Positions 27,811 to 37,376 of a stretch of 64,000 nucleotides of DNA are shown here, piece after piece. Under the pieces are notes generated by a model. It had not been told where the DNA came from, searched no databases, and worked only from the letters and a program-made list of their open reading frames with translations. The first letter of the stretch is position 1, and the number at the start of each line of letters is the position of its first letter. This DNA comes from Emcibacter sp. GTDB lineage: Bacteria > Pseudomonadota > Alphaproteobacteria > Sphingomonadales > Emcibacteraceae. Where the stretch lies: positions 1 through 64,000 of the forward strand of contig JAJFIQ010000006.1 in NCBI GenBank assembly GCA_021774785.1, read 5' to 3'. A program made the position numbers and the translations under genes.

Positions 27811-29262
27811 ATGCATGAACATATTCTAAAACCTATTACCATTAACGGGGTTAACATTATTAACCGGACTGTTGTCCCGGCGATGGTTACCCGTCTTTCC
27901 GGCGAAGATGGATATATAAATCAAGATATCATAGACCGTTATCTGGGATACGCAAAAGGAAATGTAGGCTTGATTATTGTGGAGGCGATGGCAATTCACC
28001 AGTCAAAGTCTGGCCCCCTGCTACGCATTTCCGATGATAAATTTATCGAAGGCCACAAAAAACTCACTAAAGCCATACATGATTGCAGCAATTCCAAATT
28101 ATTCCCCCAGCTAATCCATTTTATGAAGGTGGCCCGTTCCGGTTGGCGTCAGACCATTGATATGTTGTCCGAGAACGAAATCAAAAATATTATTGGTGAT
28201 TTTGGCAATGCCGCATTGCGAGCAAAGCAAGCAGGCTATGACGGAATTGAGCTTCATTCAGCCCATGCCTATACTCTGTCCTCTTTCCTGTCGCGCCTGA
28301 ACAAACGTCGGGACCGTTACGATGGCCGCTCCCTAGAGGGACGCTTGCGAATGTTTGGCGATGTGATGGCCGAGGTTCGCTCTAAAGTAGGGGATGATTT
28401 TCCCGTTGGTGTCCGTTTCCTCGCCGATGAGATGATTAAGGATGGTTATACCATTGAGGACAGCCGCCTTATTGCCCTGCGTATGGCACAGCTTGGAGTG
28501 GATTATATTTCTCTATCTGTTGGCGGCAAGTTTGAAGATGCCATAATACAGGAAGGCTTGCCCCCCTACCCCTATACCGGATATTCCGGAGAACGCTGTA
28601 TGCCGGGGGCATCCTTTCCCAAACTGCCCCATGTCCATTATGCGGCTTCCATAAAGAAAATAATCAATGAAAAGGGATATAACATTCCCGTTATTTCCGC
28701 AGGAAAAATTAATAACCCTGATGACGCCGAACAACTTCTGCGTGATGGAAAAGCGGATATGATTGGCATGGCGCGTCAATTGCTTGTGGACCCGAACTGG
28801 CCCAGAAAAGTCGCCATGGGCTGTGAACATGATATTGTGCGCTGCGTTTACTGTAATGTCTGCAAGCAACTTGATGAAAAATTCAAGAAAGTCACCTGTT
28901 TTCTATGGCCCAAGGACTATATTCAGGCACCGGAATATGATCCTAACGCCACCCCACCTGTATGGGAAAATGAGAAGCCATTAACAGCGAAATATGTTGA
29001 CGGGGCCGTAAAGTTAAAATGGCAAAGAGCCACAGGCGATGTATCCGGCTATGACCTCTATCGTTCAGAAGATGGTGGAAAAGCCACAGTGATAGAGGCT
29101 AAAAAAGGCGGTAAATTCAATGACAAGTCTGTGCTTGGTGGTCTGAAATACAGCTATTATATCCGGGCATATTCAAAATCCGGACAAGCAAGTGCCCTGT
29201 CAAATGTGGTGGATCTGGATCTGCCCATTGAGGAATTTTTACCGCAGAATACCTTGGGCTAA
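27811..29262 (+). CDS. Old-yellow-enzyme-like FMN oxidoreductase with C-terminal Fn3-like domain
   Basis: This 483-residue protein has residues 1-340 forming an OYE/NADH:flavin oxidoreductase TIM barrel (substrate motif GIELHSAHAYTLSSFLS, then RDRYDGRSLEGRLR). A [4Fe-4S] cysteine set follows at C345, C348, C351 and C363, as in 2,4-dienoyl-CoA reductases and naphthoyl-CoA reductases. The FAD/NAD(P)H domain that normally follows is absent. Instead, residues ~395-475 resemble a fibronectin type III domain (VKLKWQRATGDVSGYDLYRS, KYSYYIRAYSKSGQAS). Reduction of an enoyl or ring double bond is likely; the electron donor must be a separate protein. It lies 26 bases before the PLP decarboxylase. Confidence 0.85.
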   Translation: MHEHILKPITINGVNIINRTVVPAMVTRLSGEDGYINQDIIDRYLGYAKGNVGLIIVEAMAIHQSKSGPLLRISDDKFIEGHKKLTKAIHDCSNSKLFPQLIHFMKVARSGWRQTIDMLSENEIKNIIGDFGNAALRAKQAGYDGIELHSAHAYTLSSFLSRLNKRRDRYDGRSLEGRLRMFGDVMAEVRSKVGDDFPVGVRFLADEMIKDGYTIEDSRLIALRMAQLGVDYISLSVGGKFEDAIIQEGLPPYPYTGYSGERCMPGASFPKLPHVHYAASIKKIINEKGYNIPVISAGKINNPDDAEQLLRDGKADMIGMARQLLVDPNWPRKVAMGCEHDIVRCVYCNVCKQLDEKFKKVTCFLWPKDYIQAPEYDPNATPPVWENEKPLTAKYVDGAVKLKWQRATGDVSGYDLYRSEDGGKATVIEAKKGGKFNDKSVLGGLKYSYYIRAYSKSGQASALSNVVDLDLPIEEFLPQNTLG

Positions 29263-29288
29263 GGCACAATTACTGATATAAGTGTCCC

Positions 29289-30719
29289 ATGAAAGACACT
29301 GAAAATTTCCTGACAGATACAGAAATCGTCAGCAACGCCCTTAATGACTATATGGAACAGTCAAGGTCAAAAATGGCCCCTGTCATCCATCAGAAACCCT
29401 GTGAACATATAGCCGAACTGTTGAAGTTGGATGAACTGGTCACAGATGGTGGTCTAACCGGGGACAGGCTCAAAAACTTTCTGTCTAATTATCTTGCCAA
29501 TACCACACGGTTGCACCATCCGGGCTATCTAGCCCATCAGGTAGCCACATCGCATCCTACAGGTGCTCTGGCGGCCTTCATTGATGCCACAACCAATAAC
29601 CCCATGGCTATTAACGAGATGGGGCCAGCCGCAACCAGTATAGAATACTTCATGATCAACTGGATGCTGACAAAGGTCGGCTGGAAAACGGTCCCAAGTC
29701 ATGAACAACTTGATCTTGCCTCGGATCATGGGGCAGGCGTTTTAACCCACGGCGGCTCGCTCGCCAATCTTACGGCCCTGCTTGCCGCGCGTAGTGCTAT
29801 GGTTCCAGATTTCTGGGTTAATGGCAACCCGGGAAACCTCGTCGTTTTGGTACCGGAACAATCCCATTACTCCATGAAACGGTCTGTCGCTATTTTAGGT
29901 TTAGGCGAGAAAAACTGTATCACCCTCCCCGCAGACAAGGACGGAAGAGTCCTGCCCGCACAAATCCCAGCATTGATTAACCAGTTAGCACAGGAAGGCA
30001 AAATGGTCATCGCCCTTGTGGCCAATGCTTGTGGCACGGCGGCTGGCCTGTATGATCCCTTAACCGAAATTGCCCATATATGCCGAAATTATAATATCTG
30101 GCTACATGTTGACGCGGCACATGGTGGCGGGGCGCTGGTTTCTGACAAATACCGCTATCTTGTGGAAGGAATTGAGCTTGCGGATTCTATAATCTGGGAT
30201 GCCCATAAAATGCTCAGAACTCCTAATGTCTGCGCAGCGGTTCTGGTACGGCAACATCAACATCTCGACCATGCCTTCGCTCAGGAAGCCAGCTATCTGT
30301 TCCACAAAAAAGATCAGCCCGGTTTTGATTTCATGCCGCGTACTGTGGAATGTACGAAAGCAGGGCTGGGTCTGCGCCTGTTTATGACACTGGCAGCCAT
30401 GGGTGAAAAGGGGCTTGAAGATCATGTGAATTTCATTGTAGATATGGCAAAAAAGGCCGCTGATTATATTGACACACAGGAAGACTTTGAGATCGCCATA
30501 ACGCCCGAAACCAATATTCTCTGTTTCCGAACAGATACGGATAATGACCTGCAACTGGAAATTCGCCGCCGTCTGCTGGGAAAAGAAAATTTCTTCATTT
30601 CCACAACTCTATACCGGGGTTCTCGTTGGCTCCGGCTGGTATTCATGAATCCGGTAATTACAATGGATGATGTTAAAGACCTGATCACGGAAATCCGTGA
30701 AATCAAGACAAGTCTGTAG
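29289..30719 (+). CDS. Group II PLP-dependent decarboxylase
   Basis: This 476-residue fold-type I enzyme has the PLP lysine in WDAHKML (K307), cofactor-binding HVDAAHGG, and THGGSLANLTALLAAR near residue 155. Family members decarboxylate glutamate, diaminobutyrate, cysteine sulfinate or aromatic amino acids; the sequence alone does not separate these. Its place between an OYE-like enzyme and a MarR regulator in an aromatic-catabolism region makes an aromatic amino acid substrate worth testing (inference). It is followed by a 33-base palindrome. Confidence 0.88.
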   Translation: MKDTENFLTDTEIVSNALNDYMEQSRSKMAPVIHQKPCEHIAELLKLDELVTDGGLTGDRLKNFLSNYLANTTRLHHPGYLAHQVATSHPTGALAAFIDATTNNPMAINEMGPAATSIEYFMINWMLTKVGWKTVPSHEQLDLASDHGAGVLTHGGSLANLTALLAARSAMVPDFWVNGNPGNLVVLVPEQSHYSMKRSVAILGLGEKNCITLPADKDGRVLPAQIPALINQLAQEGKMVIALVANACGTAAGLYDPLTEIAHICRNYNIWLHVDAAHGGGALVSDKYRYLVEGIELADSIIWDAHKMLRTPNVCAAVLVRQHQHLDHAFAQEASYLFHKKDQPGFDFMPRTVECTKAGLGLRLFMTLAAMGEKGLEDHVNFIVDMAKKAADYIDTQEDFEIAITPETNILCFRTDTDNDLQLEIRRRLLGKENFFISTTLYRGSRWLRLVFMNPVITMDDVKDLITEIREIKTSL

Positions 30720-30762
30720 AAAAATACCATATTTATTACTTTTATTTTAAGAAAAAATAATA

Positions 30763-30795
30763 TAAACTGTAAAGTACAATGTATTTTACAGTTTA
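30763..30795. promoter_or_regulatory. 33-base palindrome between PLP decarboxylase and MarR genes
   Basis: Positions 30763-30795 pair symmetrically about 30779 with only one G-T mismatch (outer arms TAAACTGTAAA and TTTACAGTTTA, inner TACA-a-TGTA). No U-run follows on the plus strand. It is a candidate operator for the MarR-like regulator 121 bases downstream, or a terminator for the upstream gene. Confidence 0.55.
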
Positions 30796-30915
30796 ATTCA
30801 TCTTATAATATTTAATTCATCGGCATGTTTTTTTATATAATGTGCAATTAACTATTGAAATTCATCTTGAGCCTATTAACCTGTTTCCTGAAAGTAACCC
30901 ACAGTGAGACAAAGT

Positions 30916-31497
30916 ATGTCAGATGATTCAAAAATGAATAAGAAAAACACCACAAAAAACGGAGCTCTGGAATTGGACCGCCATTGGCATCTTGCCACCA
31001 ATGATCATGAAATTGCCCTGACTGAGCTGGAATATTCACTTTTTCGCTCCTATGAGAGCTTTTCCAGATGGATGAAAGAATGTGTTGTAGCAGCATCTGG
31101 TTTTAATATGAGCGCCAATGACTGTGCTATCCTTAATCTCATCGCCATGCGTGACCGGCCTAAGGGCATTACGGAAATCGCGCGCCTTCTAAACCGTGAT
31201 GATAATACAAATATCCAATATACTATCCGTAAATTAACAAGCGACAAACTTGTTGAAAAAACATCCACTGATAACCGTCGCAAAGGCGTTCGCTACCGGG
31301 CAACCCCCGCCGGGAATGAGGTCGTGAAACGGTTTGTTGCCCTTCGCAAGGGACTGCTCATAGAAATGACCGAAGCCATTCGGGCCATGGACGACCAATT
31401 GGCCGGCGGCAGTAAGATTCTTGACATTATGACGGGTATGTATGAACAGGCCGCAAGGGTAGCCGCCACCCACAGACCCACTTTCGATGAAGAATAA
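30916..31497 (+). CDS. MarR/winged-helix transcriptional regulator
   Basis: This 193-residue protein has a winged-helix DNA-binding domain (FNMSANDCAILNLIAM, GITEIARLLNRDDNTNIQYTIRKL, wing KGVRYRATPAG). N- and C-terminal helical extensions are typical of MarR dimers. The ATG at 30916 is taken as the start, but GTG 30904 has an equally weak ribosome site. It stands 24 bases before the GMC small-subunit gene and may be cotranscribed with it. It may bind the 33-base palindrome upstream. Confidence 0.85.
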   Translation: MSDDSKMNKKNTTKNGALELDRHWHLATNDHEIALTELEYSLFRSYESFSRWMKECVVAASGFNMSANDCAILNLIAMRDRPKGITEIARLLNRDDNTNIQYTIRKLTSDKLVEKTSTDNRRKGVRYRATPAGNEVVKRFVALRKGLLIEMTEAIRAMDDQLAGGSKILDIMTGMYEQAARVAATHRPTFDEE

Positions 31498-31521
31498 TCA
31501 CCATTAAGGGAGAATATTTCC

Positions 31522-32094
31522 ATTAAGATCAATCGGAGAATTTTTTCCCTATCCAGCGGTGCCTTTACTTTAGCCTTCTTGTTTGAAGGGGCGGTGGTCA
31601 ATCTTACCCCGGCACAGGCAAAAGAACGAAAAATACCTTTTCAAGCTTTAAACAAAGACCAGGCCGCCCTCATTGACCATTTGGGGGATGCTATCGTTCC
31701 AGGGGCAAAAAAAGTCGGTCTGTCCCACTATATTGATCACCAATTGTCTGCCAAGCACGCGGACAATCTTCTTATCCTGAGATACCTAAGGGTAAATCCG
31801 CCTTTTGATGGTTTTTATGCCTCTTCCCTAACGGCATTTGAGCGCGCTGTAACGCGAAAATATAACAAAAACCCCTCAGAACTCACCGAAAGTGAAATGA
31901 CAGATTTTATCACTATTATGATGCAAAAAAATCCTGAAGGCTGGAATGATGCGCCGCCAGCTCCCTTCTTCTATTTTGTCTTGCGTAGCGACGCCATTGA
32001 CGTAACTTACGGTACGATGGCCGCCTTTGATAGTCTGGATATTCCCTATATGGCCCATATAGACCCCACCCAAACTTGGGAAAATATACCATGA
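31522..32094 (+). CDS. Gluconate 2-dehydrogenase subunit 3-like protein, Tat signal, ATT start
   Basis: This 190-residue small subunit partners the GMC dehydrogenase downstream. The frame has no ATG or GTG before the first internal TTG (31579), which would cut off the signal. Reading from ATT at 31522 gives KINRRIFSLSSGAFTLAFLF, a twin-arginine signal of the kind this family carries, with AGGGAG 9 bases upstream. The start is therefore probably the rare codon ATT. The body contains ALIDHLGDAIVPGAKKVGLSHYID, typical of the family. The stop overlaps the GMC gene start (ATGA). Confidence 0.75.
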   Translation: MKINRRIFSLSSGAFTLAFLFEGAVVNLTPAQAKERKIPFQALNKDQAALIDHLGDAIVPGAKKVGLSHYIDHQLSAKHADNLLILRYLRVNPPFDGFYASSLTAFERAVTRKYNKNPSELTESEMTDFITIMMQKNPEGWNDAPPAPFFYFVLRSDAIDVTYGTMAAFDSLDIPYMAHIDPTQTWENIP

Positions 32095-33653
32095 GCGCAT
32101 TTGCAGAAAAAACTGATGTTGTAATCGTTGGTTCCGGTGCAGCAGGCAGTTTAATGGCGGCAAAACTATCCAAAGCCGGAAAAAAAGTTATCATCCTTGA
32201 GGCTGGCCCCGAAAGAACACTGAACGATCTGATCAGTTCGCAGATAAATGCCCGCCGTCTGAAGTGGTCCGGCGAACCTGTGCAGGAAAAAGGCGCACAA
32301 CCCATCGGCAATGTGTTTAATTCGGGCTATGGCACGGGTGGTTCTGCTCTCCATCATTATGGGGTCTGGCCCCGTCTCCATACCGAAGATTTTAATGTTA
32401 AAAGCCTGCATGGGCGGTCGCTGGACTGGCCGATCACCTATGATGACCTGCGGCCCTATTACGATAAAATTCAGCAGGAGGTTGGTATTTCCGGCGACAA
32501 AGCCAGTGAAATCTGGCGTCCAGAGGGGGACGACTATCCCCTGCCCCCGGTACCCATTTTTCAGCAAAGTGAAATTATTGCCAAGGGATTCAAGAATTTA
32601 GGCAAAAGAACTTCACCCCTGCCACTGGCCCTCAACAGCCGGGATTATAAAGGCCGACCCGGATGTCTATGGGATGGGTGGTGTGATGCGGGTTGTCCAA
32701 CCAAGGCTCTGGTCAATCCCCTTGCACTCTATTTACCGGAAGCAAAAAAAATGGGTGCCAGGGTTATTCATGATGCCACGGCCACCCGTATTCTAACCGA
32801 TAACAGCGGCAAAAAAGCCGTTGGGGTAAAATATCATACCAAAGAGGGGATAGAGGTCACTCAAATGGCTGATCTTGTCATTCTCGCGGCTTTTGCCGTA
32901 CAAAATCCGCGATTATTATTGAACTCTGCGGATGGCGGCCTTGCCAATCGTAGCGGGCTGGTCGGTTCTTATATCATGAGCCATGCGGCCGCGACGGTAT
33001 TTGGCCTGTTCGATCAAGAGACCGAACCCTATATGGGGGCCACAGGCGGTCAATTGCTTAATCAGGATTCCTATGACCATAAAGACCAACGTGACAGCGG
33101 GTTTGGCAGTTATCAATGGATGATAGCCCAAGCCGTAAAACCCAACGATCTTCTGGGGTTCGGCGGCAGTAATCCAGCATTATTTGGCAAAAAACTTACT
33201 GAATTCATGAAGCGTGCCGCCCAACATTTTGGCGGCATGACTGGTTGTGTCGAAGATTTGCCCCTGCGGGAAAACCGTGTAACTCTATCAGCAGACAAAG
33301 ATAAATTTGGTATGGCTTTAGCATCCGTGGCACATACGGCACACGCAGATTCACTGGCCCTGTGGCAAGCCGCCAAGGCTGAGGGTGTGGAAATTTTCAA
33401 AGCCGCCGATGCGGTTCAGGTCTGGAACGGCCCTTTGGGTCCCATGCATATTATGGGGGGAACAATTATGGGCGATGACGGGGAAAAATCTGTAACTAAT
33501 TCATACGGCCAATGCCATGACATTGACAATCTCTTTATCGCTGGTTCTGGGTTATTTCCCACCAGCGGCGGTGTCAATCCCACATTCACCGTCCATGCCC
33601 TATCGCTCAGATCATCAGAATATATTGTGAAAAACTGGTCATCCCTCACCTGA
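32091..33653 (+). CDS. GMC-family FAD-dependent dehydrogenase, large subunit
   Basis: This 520-residue protein has an N-terminal FAD-binding motif (VVIVGSGAAGSLMAAKLSKAG) and GTGGSALHHYGVWPR. The C-terminal GMC active-site region contains HIMGGTIMG and the conserved N-P in TSGGVNPTFTVHA. It belongs to the membrane-associated gluconate/sorbitol dehydrogenase alpha-subunit group and oxidises an alcohol or polyol. ATG 32091 is preferred over the TTG at 32076. It has no Tat signal of its own and may be carried out with the small subunit. The cytochrome c subunit of three-component family members is not adjacent. Substrate unknown. Confidence 0.9.
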   Translation: MSAFAEKTDVVIVGSGAAGSLMAAKLSKAGKKVIILEAGPERTLNDLISSQINARRLKWSGEPVQEKGAQPIGNVFNSGYGTGGSALHHYGVWPRLHTEDFNVKSLHGRSLDWPITYDDLRPYYDKIQQEVGISGDKASEIWRPEGDDYPLPPVPIFQQSEIIAKGFKNLGKRTSPLPLALNSRDYKGRPGCLWDGWCDAGCPTKALVNPLALYLPEAKKMGARVIHDATATRILTDNSGKKAVGVKYHTKEGIEVTQMADLVILAAFAVQNPRLLLNSADGGLANRSGLVGSYIMSHAAATVFGLFDQETEPYMGATGGQLLNQDSYDHKDQRDSGFGSYQWMIAQAVKPNDLLGFGGSNPALFGKKLTEFMKRAAQHFGGMTGCVEDLPLRENRVTLSADKDKFGMALASVAHTAHADSLALWQAAKAEGVEIFKAADAVQVWNGPLGPMHIMGGTIMGDDGEKSVTNSYGQCHDIDNLFIAGSGLFPTSGGVNPTFTVHALSLRSSEYIVKNWSSLT

Positions 33654-33673
33654 ATGAGAGGCTCTCTACAACA

Positions 33674-34630
33674 CTAAAGCTCCTGAATATGAAGAATAAT
33701 TTTACCTTTTGTTTGCCAGCTTTCTGAGCGCCGGTGCGCTTGTGCTGCCTCTTCCAATTGCATGATTTCAATGTGGGGTATAAGCAATTTTTTTTCGGCA
33801 TATAATTGCATTATTCCAGACAGCATATGACCGTCCGGACGATTATGTAAAAAATCGGTTTTGATATTCTTTTCTTTTATTTCTCTCATTTCAGGGGGTG
33901 GATTGTTCATATAAGGAACTGCACCGCCGACTTTTACGAGATGTATAGCATCAGCAATAGCCTTTTCACTTGTTAAAGATTCCAAAACAACATCAACGCC
34001 ATCCGCTTCCCTTTCCTTGATGACTTCACTATAATCAGACGTTGTGTAATCAATAACAAAATCGGCTCCCTGCGATTTCACATAATCAAAATTATGCTCA
34101 CGGGCCGTTGTGTAAACATAGGCGCCTCTATGTTTAGCAATAGAAATAGCCACACTGCCAAGGCCCCCGGCTCCGGCCTGAATCAGCACAGATTGACTGG
34201 ATTTCAATTCTGAAAACTCTACTAAAGCCTGCCATGCCGTTAAACTGACCAGAGGCAAGGCTGCCCCTTGCTGAAAGGAAATATTTGCAGGCTTTATAGC
34301 AACGGCAGAGGCATCTACAGCGATATACTCTGCATACGCCCCCCCATGAAGATACCAACTAAAGGCAAGACCTACGACGTCCTGCCCAATCTCCCAATCT
34401 GTGCCATTGCTTTCAACGATACGACCGGAGAAGTCCCATCCGGGGATAATAGGCCATTCCCTTTGAAAGAAATCCTGTAACTCGCCGGCACGAAGCCGAC
34501 GGTCTATGGGATTAACGGCGGCAGCGGCAACTTGAACCAGCACCTGCCCCGGTTTTAATTCCGGCTGGGGCAGGTTGCCCATTTTTAAAACATCCGCAGA
34601 GCCAAACTCTTCATAAAAAATTGCGCGCAT
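33674..34630 (-). CDS. Zinc-independent quinone oxidoreductase-like MDR protein
   Basis: This 318-residue medium-chain dehydrogenase/reductase of the quinone oxidoreductase group has the NADPH-binding motif QAGAGGLGSVAISIAKHRGA and GWDFSGRIVE. No zinc-binding cysteine cluster is present. It reduces quinones or activated enones. It ends convergent with the GMC gene and begins 9 bases after the stop of the TonB receptor gene on the same strand, so it may share the receptor transcript. Confidence 0.9.
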   Translation of the reverse strand: MRAIFYEEFGSADVLKMGNLPQPELKPGQVLVQVAAAAVNPIDRRLRAGELQDFFQREWPIIPGWDFSGRIVESNGTDWEIGQDVVGLAFSWYLHGGAYAEYIAVDASAVAIKPANISFQQGAALPLVSLTAWQALVEFSELKSSQSVLIQAGAGGLGSVAISIAKHRGAYVYTTAREHNFDYVKSQGADFVIDYTTSDYSEVIKEREADGVDVVLESLTSEKAIADAIHLVKVGGAVPYMNNPPPEMREIKEKNIKTDFLHNRPDGHMLSGIMQLYAEKKLLIPHIEIMQLEEAAQAHRRSESWQTKGKIILHIQEL

Positions 34631-34639
34631 TTCAGATCA

Positions 34640-37132
34640 TCAGTTGAAGTTATATTTCACATTGAACCCAAACCAGCGTGGTGGACGGAATGCTATTTCG
34701 TTACAACCACATAATGTTGCAAGGTCAAATCCCTGTGTTCCCGCGCGGGAATCTGTAAAGTTCCGCGCCTGTAATGCCACCTCAAAGCTATCATCGGCAC
34801 TGCTCCATGCCAAACGGGCATTTGCAAGGAAGTAGCTGTCAAACTGATCGGCATCAAAATTTCTCAAATTATAGAAGAATGAATCAGACCAAGAAGCATC
34901 AGCCAGAATGGACATCATTCCGCCAAAAGCATCCCATTCATAACGCACTAACCCTGAAAACTGATATTCGGGGGTGTAGGTCGGCTTAACGTCACGGACA
35001 ATCGGGCCATTGATACGTAATGGGACATCTTTAACTGTGGCATCAATCCATGAGGCGGAAACCTGAGTTAATAAACCGGGAAGTGGTGTAAATTGTACTT
35101 CGAAATCAGCACCGTAATTTTCCGCATCGGCATTGACAACAATGCCTGAAACACCCGTAAACAGGAACGCCTGATAGTCATTATAATCATAATAGAAAAA
35201 GTTGCCGTTAAAGCGGCCACGGCCATCCGCAAATGACTTTTTAAATCCGAATTCATAACTATAAAGAATTTCTTCCTTATAGGGGATAGCTTCCTCAATA
35301 CCTGGAATAGGCAACCCCCCGGCCAGCTGCGCATTAAAACTCCCCGCCTTCACTCCGCGCTTTATGGAAGCGAAAAGCAGCAGATCATCATTTGGACGAT
35401 AATCAAGTTGAAGATTACCGGCCCAAAGCGTATCGCTGGTATCGTCAGTGAATGTAGTAGGGACACCACCCGGAAATATTGGGCCAATTTGAAAAGGGTC
35501 TCCCTGATCAATTTCCAGAGAACTCTGGGTGAAAAAGATTCCCTGAAGAAATTCGTAATTTTTTTCTTCCTGTATGACGCGGATACCAGCGGTAAAGGCA
35601 AGTTTATCTGTAATATCATATTCTATCTGACCGAATGCAGAATAAGAATTGGTCTCCAGATTTGCAACAGAAGAAAGATCAAATGGTGCGCCGGGAACGA
35701 CACCATTCACGGGGAATTTCAGTCCATTATGTGATTCATTGTCTATATTCAGGTAATATAATCCCACAACCCAACGGGAATTTTCACTTTCCCCATTGAT
35801 CCGTATTTCCTGCGTAAAACTGGTCGCATCAACGGAAGCAAAGTTGGCGGCCTGGTTAACCGGCGCGGCATCCACATCGATGAATAGCAGCTTTTCATAA
35901 TCCTTGAAGTCCGTAATAGCCGTTAATGTCATATTTTCATCAATATCCCAGCTGATATTCAGGTTAACACCATAAGTATCGATGCTGCCCTGATCTTCAA
36001 AAGCAAAATCACTGGAGGTGGTAAAGTCAGCACCATCAGGATCAACATAACCAAAAAAATCAGTTCCCACCCCAAAACGGGATGTCAGAAAAGCATCATC
36101 GGGATCATTCAAGCCAAAGACACCATCATTATCCAGGTCAGAGCCTAAATCAATTCCACCGGGGCCAATGGAAGCCCGCGTTTCATTGGGTGCCACATCA
36201 AGAACATTAACCAATTCAAATGTGCCGTTAACATCTTCAAAAACGCCAATAGTCGGTTTGGACTGATATGGTCCTGTTGCAAGATTGCTTGTGGAGTAAT
36301 TTCCGGAAATACGAATAGCCAGATCTTCATTAGGCTGAAACAGGAAAGTACTTCGTGCCGAGAAAGTATCATCATCCCCTAAATCGGCTCCTGCACCATC
36401 ACCGGGTGAGCCGCCAAATTGTCCATCAGGGTAATTATTTTTTAGAAATCCGTCATGGGTCCGGTATTTAACGGCAAACCTGCCTGCAGCCTTATCTGAA
36501 AGCGGAAGATTCACAGCCCCCGTAATCTCGTAGCTTTCCGCATTAGCCGCGGTGTCGAAAATGCCGATCGTTGCATCAATATATCCCTCAACACCTTCAA
36601 ACGTTGGCTGACGGCTAATATAATGCACCAAACCTCCCGTGGCATTCCGGCCAAAGAGTGTGCCCTGCGGACCTTTAAGAATTTCGACGCGATCTATGTC
36701 AAATGTTGCAAAGGATTGCGCCTGTGCGATAGCAATATATCCTTCATCCAGATAGACCGCATTAGGCGATTCCACAATATCATTAAAGTCATTCTGGGTG
36801 ACGCCACGGATTGTAAACTGGGTATTCTGTCCAGCCAGATTTCCACTGATGTGAACGCCGGGAACAAGGTCAGCAACTTCTGAACTTTGCGTAACGCCCA
36901 TTTTGTCCAGCATGTTGCCGGAAAAGGCAGCGAGAGCTATACCTACATCCTGTAAATTCTGTTGTCGCTTTTGAGCGGTAACAGTAATTTCTTCCAATAT
37001 TGAATTGTCCGTTTTTGCTTCATCTTCGGCATAGGATGGTATGGCGGCACCCAACATAATACCGGCAAGGGCCGTATTTCCGAGAAGATGCTTAAACAAT
37101 ATATTGATTTCTTTAGAGGAATTTTGAGGCAC
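34640..37132 (-). CDS. TonB-dependent outer-membrane receptor
   Basis: This 830-residue receptor has a signal peptide ending around SYA, the TonB box EEITVTAQKR, a plug domain (GPQGTLFGRNATGGLVHYIS) and a large beta-barrel ending in a terminal aromatic strand (FNVKYNFN). It belongs to the sphingomonad-type expanded TBDR group that imports varied organic compounds as well as iron chelates. The GTG at 37132 is the start (GGGAG 8 bases upstream). Context with catabolic genes suggests uptake of the pathway substrate (inference). A TTTTAAGCTTAAAA-like site lies 117 bases upstream. Confidence 0.92.
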   Translation of the reverse strand: MPQNSSKEINILFKHLLGNTALAGIMLGAAIPSYAEDEAKTDNSILEEITVTAQKRQQNLQDVGIALAAFSGNMLDKMGVTQSSEVADLVPGVHISGNLAGQNTQFTIRGVTQNDFNDIVESPNAVYLDEGYIAIAQAQSFATFDIDRVEILKGPQGTLFGRNATGGLVHYISRQPTFEGVEGYIDATIGIFDTAANAESYEITGAVNLPLSDKAAGRFAVKYRTHDGFLKNNYPDGQFGGSPGDGAGADLGDDDTFSARSTFLFQPNEDLAIRISGNYSTSNLATGPYQSKPTIGVFEDVNGTFELVNVLDVAPNETRASIGPGGIDLGSDLDNDGVFGLNDPDDAFLTSRFGVGTDFFGYVDPDGADFTTSSDFAFEDQGSIDTYGVNLNISWDIDENMTLTAITDFKDYEKLLFIDVDAAPVNQAANFASVDATSFTQEIRINGESENSRWVVGLYYLNIDNESHNGLKFPVNGVVPGAPFDLSSVANLETNSYSAFGQIEYDITDKLAFTAGIRVIQEEKNYEFLQGIFFTQSSLEIDQGDPFQIGPIFPGGVPTTFTDDTSDTLWAGNLQLDYRPNDDLLLFASIKRGVKAGSFNAQLAGGLPIPGIEEAIPYKEEILYSYEFGFKKSFADGRGRFNGNFFYYDYNDYQAFLFTGVSGIVVNADAENYGADFEVQFTPLPGLLTQVSASWIDATVKDVPLRINGPIVRDVKPTYTPEYQFSGLVRYEWDAFGGMMSILADASWSDSFFYNLRNFDADQFDSYFLANARLAWSSADDSFEVALQARNFTDSRAGTQGFDLATLCGCNEIAFRPPRWFGFNVKYNFN

Positions 37133-37248
37133 AGATTTTCTCCCTGTTCTATGAAAGTGTTTCTTCTAATCAACCAAAGACTGCAAGTGCAGCATTGGAT
37201 CTTTTCCTTTGAATTTTACGTATTTTTTTATAAGTATTTTTATTATTA

Positions 37249-37262
37249 ATTTAAGCCTAAAA
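37249..37262. promoter_or_regulatory. ATTTAAGCCTAAAA, operator-like site before TonB receptor
   Basis: Matches the perfect palindrome at 27759-27772 in 12 of 14 positions, 117 bases upstream of the receptor start. Confidence 0.4.
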
Positions 37263-37308
37263 TAAATTCATACTGTTTGTCAACTACAATTTCCGTTGCA
37301 ACATAAGC

Positions 37309-37348
37309 AAAAAAAATGCCCGATAGATGTAATATCATCCATCAGGCA
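37309..37348 (-). terminator. Rho-independent terminator of the korA-korB-ridA operon
   Basis: On the minus strand a 13-bp stem with two mismatches (arms 37336-37348 and 37317-37329, 6-base loop) is followed by eight T residues (37309-37316 read in reverse), 28 bases after the ridA stop. Confidence 0.8.
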
Positions 37349-37376
37349 CCAAACATTTCTATAATTGTTTTAGATA

